From: an uncultured Flavobacteriales bacterium
GTDB lineage: Bacteria; Bacteroidota; Bacteroidia; Palsa-965
Direction: 5' to 3'
Length of the DNA stretch: 20,020 nucleotides
NCBI GenBank assembly: GCA_946478675.1
Contig: CAMLEF010000040.1
Coordinates: 1 to 20,020 of the forward strand
Below the pieces are notes generated by a model. That model was not told the DNA's origin. It searched no databases and worked only from the letters and a program-made list of their open reading frames with translations. The first letter of the stretch is position 1, and every line of letters begins with the position of its first letter. Positions 15,830-20,020 of the stretch are shown in pieces. Both the position numbers and the translations under genes were made by a program.

Positions 15830-16603
15830 TTAGTTTAAGAGATGGTTTTCGATGGAAAGAAGATAAGCGGCATGCGGATTTTTCCGGACGACTTCGCCGA
15901 TGACGATTACCGCCGGCGCTTTGATGTTTTCCTGCCGCACCGCTTCGACGATCGTGTCGATGGAACCGACCGCGATGTTCTCCGTCGGCAATGAACCGTC
16001 CTGGATTACAGCGACCGGCACGTTACCTCGTTGGAACGACTGGTAGATCGCGACGATCTGCGGCAATTGGCGAAGGCCCATCAGCACGACGACCGTTGCG
16101 CCGGATTGTGCGGCGAGCTCCAGGTCTTCCGGAATTTTCCCTTCGCTGTTGCGACCGGTGATCACCCAGAAGCTTTCGCTCGTGCCGCGGTGCGTCACCG
16201 GGATGCGTTGCAGCGCAGGCACGCCGATCGAGCTGGAAATGCCGGGAATCACTTCGGTCGGAATGTTGAAGGACTCCGCGTATTCGAGCTCTTCGATGCC
16301 GCGGCCGAAGACGAACGGATCGCCGCCTTTCAGTCGCACCACGTGTCCGTGCGTGAAGGCATAATCCACCAGCAAAGTATTGATTTGCTCCTGCGAAAAA
16401 CTATGATGCCCCTCACGTTTGCCGACGAAGACACGCTTCGCATTGTAAGGAACGTATTTGAAAATTTCAGGATTCACCAGCGCGTCGTACAGCACGACGT
16501 CGGCTTCGCCCAGCGCATTCACGCCTTTAATAGTGAGCAGCTCGGGATCGCCGGGACCTGCGCCGACGAGTGTAATGCGGGGAATGATGATTTCGTTTGA
16601 CAT
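15830..16603 (-). CDS. cobA: Uroporphyrinogen-III C-methyltransferase (SUMT)
   Basis: 257 residues starting MSNEIIIPRITLVGAGPGDP. SAM-dependent methylation of uroporphyrinogen III at C2 and C7 to precorrin-2. Motifs are VGAGPGDPELLTIKG (11-25), VVLYDALV, VRLKGGDPFVFGRG, EVIPGISSSIGVPA, PVTHRG and VVLMG, all typical of the family. The open frame continues 38 codons upstream, but that part overlaps a micro-ORF in another frame and lacks similarity. The ATG at 16603 starts the first conserved strand. It supplies precorrin-2 to the MET8 module encoded three genes downstream; the resulting siroheme goes into the sulfite reductase encoded upstream. Confidence 0.95.
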   Translation of the reverse strand: MSNEIIIPRITLVGAGPGDPELLTIKGVNALGEADVVLYDALVNPEIFKYVPYNAKRVFVGKREGHHSFSQEQINTLLVDYAFTHGHVVRLKGGDPFVFGRGIEELEYAESFNIPTEVIPGISSSIGVPALQRIPVTHRGTSESFWVITGRNSEGKIPEDLELAAQSGATVVVLMGLRQLPQIVAIYQSFQRGNVPVAVIQDGSLPTENIAVGSIDTIVEAVRQENIKAPAVIVIGEVVRKNPHAAYLLSIENHLLN

Positions 16604-16647
16604 GATGTTGTCGTTTTTGAAAAGAGAAACAATGGAAATGATGCGGA

Positions 16648-16758
16648 TCAGAAGCGATCCCAGGCATCGTGTTCGGCAGAGCGACGCATTCGCTCCGAAA
16701 TCCATTGTCGACAACAACGCTCGAATCGCGCCACGAGCAGGCGAAGAAATCGTTTCAT
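16648..16758 (-). CDS. Micro-ORF of 36 residues between sulfite reductase and cobA
   Basis: The ATG at 16758 is 3 bp after the sulfite reductase stop, and the TGA ends 44 bp before cobA. The product begins MKRFLRLLVARFERCCRQW and ends SAEHDAWDRF. It is strongly basic and probably one amphipathic helix, with a Cys-Cys pair and a C-terminal HDAWDRF. No family is recognised. In its favour are the tight operonic spacing, sensible start and stop, and the otherwise unexplained 158-bp gap in an operon whose other spacings are 39 bp or less. Against it are the short length and the lack of comparison data. Confidence 0.5.
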   Translation of the reverse strand: MKRFLRLLVARFERCCRQWISERMRRSAEHDAWDRF

Positions 16759-16761
16759 GGC

Positions 16762-18879
16762 CTAGTTGAGTTGAACGTTGGTGAGTGTTGCTTCCTGTTC
16801 GCGATAGTAACCGGCATTGGCTAAAAATGCAGCGGCATCATCGATGTATTTTCTGGCGAACGACAACGAAGGCTGCTGCTGGTTGAGGCGCAATACGTGT
16901 TCGCGGAAACCGCCGGGAAACGGAAACGACGGCGTTCCGGTGAAATGCGCATCGAACTTGTCGAGGATGCTGAGCTGCGTGTTCACCGCGATTTCTTTCG
17001 GGAGCAGCAACGCTTTCGCCGCATGCACGAAGGTGTTGTACGCTTTGTAAATCGCATCGGCATGACGACCGGCGTAGAAATTTTCTTCCGCAAGCTTCAA
17101 TGCTTCATGCGCTTCGATGAGCAGCGTGGCAACAAGATCGATCTTCACGCCCGCGCATTCGCCCACGCCGATCGCCGTTTCGAATTTCGTTTCCTGGTTC
17201 CAGTCGATGAGCTCTTCCGCGCTGACGTTTGTCGTATCGGCGAACGGCTTGACGAGCTGGTAGAAATAGTTTTTGCCGTTGCGATCGTAATACGCATGAA
17301 AGCTCTCGCCGGGGAAAACATTTTTCTGAAAATCCGAAAGCAGCGTGCGCAGTACTGCCGGCGCGCGACGGCCCGGGAACTTGATGATCTTTTCTGCCGT
17401 GCGTCCTTCACCGCTGCCGAGGGTTCCGCCGCCGAGCAGCAGCTGCAGCGCGGGAGCGACCGCGTCATTCACTTTCACCGAGCTGCCGTGGAAGCCGATG
17501 TGCGCGAGGCCGTGTTGTCCGCAGCTGTTCATGCAGCCGCTGATTTTTATCGCGATATTTTTTTCTGCGACCAGTGAAGGGAATTCTTCGCGGATGACTT
17601 TTTCGAGTGCGGCTGAAACGCCGGTGCTGTTGGAGATGCCAAGGTTGCACGTGTCGGTGCCGGGGCAGGAGGTGATGTCGGCAAGCGCGTTGGCGCCGGC
17701 GGAAGAAAGTCCGATTGCTTTCAGCTCGTGGAAGAGCGCGGGCAGCGCGGCGGCAGGAACGAAGCGCAGCAGCAGGCTTTGTCCCGGCGTCACGCGGATA
17801 TCGTTCGCGGCATAACGTTCGGTGATCGTAGCGAAACGACGCGCATTTTCCGAAGAGAGATTGCCCTGTGGAATCTGCACATACACGCCGAACCAGCCGT
17901 TCTGCCGTTGCGCGAAGACGTTCGCTTTTTTCCATTCGAGAAAATCTTCGCTGTGCGAAACGCGGAACGTGGTAAACGTTGTTGCCGGCAGCTGCTGAAT
18001 TTCATGCGCAGGAATTTCCACCGGCACGGATGATGTTGCCAGCGAAGCGTGTTCGATCGCTGCCAAACGCAACAGCTCATCCAGACCGATCTGCTGCACG
18101 AGGTATTTCAGTCGTGCCTTGTGGCGGTTGTTGCGCTCGCCGTAACGATCGAATACACGCAGCACCGATTCCGTGAAAGGAATGATCGCATCGCCCGGCA
18201 AAAATTCAAAAGCTGTTTTCGCAAGAAACGGTTGCGCGCCGAGCCCGCCGCCGACCAGCACTTTAAATCCGCGCACGACTTTCCCGTTTTGAATTTCCAC
18301 GCGCGGAATAAAGCCGAGATCGTGGATGTACGTGAACGCCGTATCCGCTTCCGACGAAGAGAACGCGATCTTGATCTTGCGGCCCATGTCCTGCCCGACG
18401 GGATGACGCAGGAAATAGCGGAACAGCGCATCGGCATACGGCGTTACATCGAATGGCTCTTCGGGATCGATGCCGGCGGCGGGCGACGCGGTGACGTTGC
18501 GTACGGTGTTGCCGCAGGCTTCGCGTATCGTCAGCTCGTCCTTCTCGAGCAGCGACCAAAGCTCCGGTGTGCGGTCGAGGCTGACGAAATGCAGCTGGAT
18601 GTCCTGGCGCGTGGTGAGGTGCAGGTTGCCGGTGGAGAATTCATCGGAGAGATCGGCAACGCGGCGGAGCTGCTGCACGCTGAGCTTTCCGTACGGCACT
18701 TTGATGCGCACCATCTGCACGCCCTGCTGTCGTTGCCCGTACACACCGCGCGCGAGGCGGAGGCTCCGGAATTTTTCAGGATCGATGCTGCCTTCGTGAA
18801 AGCGGCGGATCTTCTCTTCGAGCTCGAGAATGTCGCGCTCCACGACGGGATTTTCTAATTCGGTACGGAAGCTTTGCAT
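16762..18879 (-). CDS. Siroheme-dependent sulfite reductase with C-terminal HEPN domain
   Basis: 705 residues. The N-terminal nitrite/sulfite reductase ferredoxin-like half includes GVYGQRQQGVQMVRIKVPYG (45-64) and LHLTTRQDIQLHFV (86-99). GNTVRNVTASP follows, then a second ferredoxin-like repeat (about 325-375). The 4Fe-4S/siroheme ligands are Cys405 and Cys411 (SCPGTDTCNLG) and Cys449 and Cys453 (SGCMNSCGQHG). The reaction is six-electron reduction of sulfite to sulfide. No flavoprotein subunit (CysJ) is in the window, so ferredoxin or another donor is likely. Residues about 583-695 (ATLLIEAHEALKLAEENFYA, then DAIYKAYNTFVHAAKALLL) match a HEPN domain; I see no clear Rx4-6H RNase motif in it. 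Nitrite reductase is the main alternative, but the cysH, cobA and hom neighbours argue for sulfite. First structural gene of the operon, downstream of a double attenuator. Confidence 0.93.
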   Translation of the reverse strand: MQSFRTELENPVVERDILELEEKIRRFHEGSIDPEKFRSLRLARGVYGQRQQGVQMVRIKVPYGKLSVQQLRRVADLSDEFSTGNLHLTTRQDIQLHFVSLDRTPELWSLLEKDELTIREACGNTVRNVTASPAAGIDPEEPFDVTPYADALFRYFLRHPVGQDMGRKIKIAFSSSEADTAFTYIHDLGFIPRVEIQNGKVVRGFKVLVGGGLGAQPFLAKTAFEFLPGDAIIPFTESVLRVFDRYGERNNRHKARLKYLVQQIGLDELLRLAAIEHASLATSSVPVEIPAHEIQQLPATTFTTFRVSHSEDFLEWKKANVFAQRQNGWFGVYVQIPQGNLSSENARRFATITERYAANDIRVTPGQSLLLRFVPAAALPALFHELKAIGLSSAGANALADITSCPGTDTCNLGISNSTGVSAALEKVIREEFPSLVAEKNIAIKISGCMNSCGQHGLAHIGFHGSSVKVNDAVAPALQLLLGGGTLGSGEGRTAEKIIKFPGRRAPAVLRTLLSDFQKNVFPGESFHAYYDRNGKNYFYQLVKPFADTTNVSAEELIDWNQETKFETAIGVGECAGVKIDLVATLLIEAHEALKLAEENFYAGRHADAIYKAYNTFVHAAKALLLPKEIAVNTQLSILDKFDAHFTGTPSFPFPGGFREHVLRLNQQQPSLSFARKYIDDAAAFLANAGYYREQEATLTNVQLN

Positions 18880-18901
18880 TTCGTGTTGTTTTTGTATCGG
18901 A

Positions 18902-18933
18902 CTTGTTTTTATCGGGAGATTCCGGAAAACAAG
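18902..18933 (-). other. Stem-loop in the 5' UTR before the sulfite reductase start
   Basis: On the minus strand CTTGTTTT (18926-18933) pairs with AAAACAAG (18902-18909), a perfect 8-bp stem with a 16-nt loop, between terminator 2 and the ATG at 18879. It may stabilise the mRNA or affect initiation. No T-run follows. Confidence 0.45.
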
Positions 18934-18939
18934 GGGTAC

Positions 18940-18972
18940 AAAAAAAGCCCCCCTGTTTGCACGGGAGGGCTT
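18940..18972 (-). terminator. Attenuator 2: intrinsic terminator upstream of sulfite reductase
   Basis: On the minus strand AAGCCCTCC (18964-18972) pairs with GGGGGGCTT (18945-18953), 9 bp with one G-U, followed by seven T residues (18940-18946). It lies within the transcribed leader, 24 bp after leader peptide 2 and 60 bp before the sulfite reductase ATG. It can only be a premature terminator for the operon. Confidence 0.88.
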
Positions 18973-19020
18973 CGCTCAACACACCAACAATCAACGTCAC
19001 GACGAATAAAGCACCCCCTG
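18945..19020 (-). promoter_or_regulatory. Attenuator 2: competing antiterminator/terminator segments
   Basis: Segment A, CAGGGGGTGCTT (19009-19020), lies inside leader-peptide-2 codons Q-G-V-L. Segment B, AAGCCCTCC (18964-18972), is the 5' arm of terminator 2. Segment C, CAGGGGGGCTT (18945-18955), is the 3' arm. A and C are near copies, so B can pair with either. If a ribosome stalls in the Cys/Met run (19030-19068), A is free, A:B forms and the terminator is prevented. If the ribosome reads on to the stop at 18997, A is covered and B:C forms. Confidence 0.75.
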
Positions 19021-19068
19021 GCCACTGCGCATGCAGCAGCACATACACATGCTCGCGCACATGTACAT
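18997..19068 (-). CDS. Leader peptide 2, Cys/Met-rich (23 residues)
   Basis: The frame from the ATG at 19068 encodes MYMCASMCMCCCM followed by RSGQGVLYSS and TGA: five Cys and five Met, all within the first 13 codons, including a Cys-Cys-Cys run. The terminator at 18940-18972 follows 24 bp later. An in-frame upstream ATG at 19098 would add ten residues (MRPSTNHFPA), so the start is uncertain. A near-consensus -7 element (TAACTTTC, 19102-19109) could give this leader its own promoter. The role inferred is to sense charged tRNA-Cys and tRNA-Met by ribosome stalling. The Cys/Met codons stop before segment A, as expected of an attenuation leader. Confidence 0.75.
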   Translation of the reverse strand: MYMCASMCMCCCMRSGQGVLYSS

Positions 19069-19117
19069 AGCAGGGAAATGATTCGTCGATGGTCTCATGT
19101 TGAAAGTTATCTAAACT

Positions 19118-19150
19118 AAAAAGGCTTCTCCGGGATGAAAAGGAAAAGCC
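19118..19150 (-). terminator. Attenuator 1: intrinsic terminator between the two leader peptides
   Basis: On the minus strand GGCTTTTCC (19142-19150) pairs with GGAGAAGCC (19123-19131), 9 bp with one G-U and a 10-nt loop, followed by five T residues (19118-19122). It comes after leader peptide 1 and before leader peptide 2. Confidence 0.82.
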
Positions 19151-19176
19151 AGTCTATGTGTTCGCTTTTCCGGATG
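19123..19176 (-). promoter_or_regulatory. Attenuator 1: competing antiterminator/terminator segments
   Basis: Segment A, GGAAAAGC (19164-19171), preceded by CATCC, starts 5 bp after the leader-1 stop. Segment B is GGCTTTTCC (19142-19150). Segment C is GGAGAAGCC (19123-19131), preceded by CATCCC. A (CATCCGGAAAAGC) closely mimics C (CATCCCGGAGAAGCC), and both are complementary to B. A:B gives a perfect 8-bp antiterminator stem; B:C plus T-run gives the terminator. A ribosome ending at the leader stop would sit on A and favour termination; one stalled at the Cys/Met codons would leave A free. Confidence 0.75.
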
Positions 19177-19242
19177 CTACATGCACATGCAGCAGGTCGT
19201 GCCGCACATCATGTTGTTCATATGGAAAAACGTCTTGTTCAT
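19177..19242 (-). CDS. Leader peptide 1, Met/Cys-rich (14 or 21 residues)
   Basis: From the ATG at 19221 the product is MNNMMCGTTCCMCM followed by TAG: five Met and four Cys among 14 residues. An in-frame ATG at 19242 adds MNKTFFH and is placed only about 13 bp after a perfect TAnnTTTG element, so the 21-residue form is annotated here, with the shorter one as the alternative. The frame also stays open far upstream into the next gene region, but that extension is a shadow. The stop codon is immediately followed by the A/B/C attenuator segments. It is probably the first translated element of the sulfur operon transcript. Confidence 0.75.
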   Translation of the reverse strand: MNKTFFHMNNMMCGTTCCMCM

Positions 19243-19254
19243 GGTTTGCTGGCG

Positions 19255-19286
19255 CAAATATATGCGGGTTTTTTCATTCAAGTCAA
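19255..19286 (-). promoter_or_regulatory. Promoter of the sulfur-assimilation operon (leader 1)
   Basis: The minus strand reads TTG (19284-19286), then 21 bp, then TATATTTG (19255-19262), an exact match to the Bacteroidota -33/-7 pattern. Predicted transcription start is near 19249, just before the leader-1 ATG at 19242. It sits between the stop of the upstream lipoprotein gene (19323) and leader 1. Confidence 0.7.
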
Positions 19287-19322
19287 GCGAATGCCCCAAA
19301 AAAATTTTGGATGTCGGGACAA

Positions 19323-20020
19323 TCATTTGACTTTTTCGAAGGTGGCGACAGGGCGGAAAAGTCCGCGGCGGTCGAGGTTTTTCAGCTGGTCGGCGGAAGC
19401 GGAAACGATGTAGTAGGTTTGATCGTTCGAGCGGCGAAAAGGGGTGACGACGGAGTAGACGCCGGTGGAATCGGTGTTGCTTTTCGACGCGTCCATGCGC
19501 TGCTGCATGCGTTTCTTTTCGTCTTTCGGAAGTGCGGGCACGGCGATGGAAAGTTTGTTTTTGTGCAGCGTGATCTGCATGACTTTCCATTCGTCTTTTT
19601 TGGCGGAGCTGAGATCGCGCATGCTGAGCCACCAGCTGTTGTTGAACGCTTTCAGCAGCGTGTCTTTGCCAAGACGATAGGTTTGCGCGTTGCGGTTGAC
19701 GATGGTGACGGAGTCGGCGGTGATCTTTTCGACGTAACGATCGCTGCCGGCGCGGAAACTGAATTGTCCGTCTTTCGAGCGCACGAGCCCGACTTTCGCG
19801 GAATCCGACAGCGCGATGGATTGTCGCGAGGGCCGCACGAGCGTCATGGAGTTGAGGTCGACGTAAAGCGAATCGCCTTCGTTGACGTATTTGCCGCGGA
19901 GCGATGCAGGGACTTCTTTGAGCGCGGGCACAGCGACGGGCTGGTCGGTGGTGAAGCGTACGTCGCCTTCGCAGGCGGTAAAGAGCAGCAGCGGCAGTGC
20001 ACAGGAGAGCAAGAGCTTTA
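19323..20020 (-). CDS. Putative lipoprotein of unknown function, 5' end outside window
   Basis: About 232 codons are visible; the true start lies beyond 20020. The frame at the edge reads KLLLSCALPLLLFTAC, a signal peptide with a lipobox-like FTAC, so only the first few residues are missing. A TTG in frame at 20012 is an unlikely start. The mature part (EGDVRFTTDQPVAVPALKEV...) contains repeated short strands (GKYVNEGDSLYVDLNSMTLV, SDRYVEKITADSVTIV), a tryptophan-bearing NNSWWLSMRDL, and a basic stretch KDEKKRMQQRMD. No family recognised. It is read in the same direction as the sulfur operon, but the promoter at 19255-19286 separates them. Confidence 0.8.
   Translation of the reverse strand, partial: KLLLSCALPLLLFTACEGDVRFTTDQPVAVPALKEVPASLRGKYVNEGDSLYVDLNSMTLVRPSRQSIALSDSAKVGLVRSKDGQFSFRAGSDRYVEKITADSVTIVNRNAQTYRLGKDTLLKAFNNSWWLSMRDLSSAKKDEWKVMQITLHKNKLSIAVPALPKDEKKRMQQRMDASKSNTDSTGVYSVVTPFRRSNDQTYYIVSASADQLKNLDRRGLFRPVATFEKVK

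Noticed and set aside
18776..19060. 94-codon minus-strand frame running from leader 2 into sir, and 81-codon plus-strand frame at 18874-19119
   Set aside because: Both pass through the terminator hairpin, lack family resemblance and are better explained as shadows of the leader region.
18880..19250. SAM or other riboswitch upstream of the sulfur operon
   Set aside because: I could not find a multi-helix aptamer with conserved SAM-I or SAM-II features. The region is fully explained by two leader peptides and two terminator/antiterminator sets.

Overview
The window looks like a chromosomal segment of a GC-rich member of the Bacteroidota. The reasons are MarC and DUF1761 proteins, a two-component-propeller/SpoIIE protein, a MET8-TSUP fusion, a HEPN-tailed sulfite reductase, start sites with little Shine-Dalgarno signal, and several upstream matches to the Bacteroidota sigma-A promoter (TAnnTTTG at -7, in some cases with TTG near -33). 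I saw no rRNA, tRNA, CRISPR array, prophage or transposase.

Layout. At 1-276 (-) is the 5' end of an exported protein with a carboxypeptidase-regulatory-like domain. Its last visible residues unexpectedly look like an M20 peptidase. At 528-2045 (-) is an orphan sensor histidine kinase with a duplicated sensor segment. At 2046-2604 is a repeat-rich, REP-like intergenic region: two 143-bp identical tandem copies plus a partial one, bracketed by inverted hairpin elements. At 2599-3171 (-) is a MarC-family membrane protein. At 3463-9030 (+) is a probable signalling operon: an exported coiled-coil protein, a two-propeller/SpoIIE phosphatase sensor, a SpoIIAA/STAS-like protein and a PaiA-like acetyltransferase. 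At 9031-9698 (-) is a two-gene pair, a small lipoprotein and an iron-permease-family protein. At 9848-10360 (+) is a DUF1761 protein that shares a strong bidirectional terminator with the next operon.

The main content is one long minus-strand sulfur-assimilation operon, read from about 19250 down to 10429: leader region, sulfite reductase with HEPN tail, a 36-residue micro-ORF, uroporphyrinogen-III methyltransferase, 1-Cys peroxiredoxin, DUF2490 protein, a siroheme-synthase/TSUP-exporter fusion, APS reductase, a HAD hydrolase and homoserine dehydrogenase. Together these reduce APS to sulfite and then sulfide, make the siroheme the reductase needs, may export excess sulfite, and feed the homoserine branch that accepts sulfide for methionine. 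ATP sulfurylase and homoserine acylation/sulfhydrylation genes are not in the window.

The most interesting finding is in the 440 bp upstream of the sulfite reductase gene. It holds two tandem short reading frames extremely rich in Met and Cys codons. Each is followed by an intrinsic terminator whose 5' arm can alternatively pair with an upstream copy (mimic) of the 3' arm. This is the design of classical ribosome-mediated attenuation, here apparently duplicated and tuned to cysteine and methionine supply.
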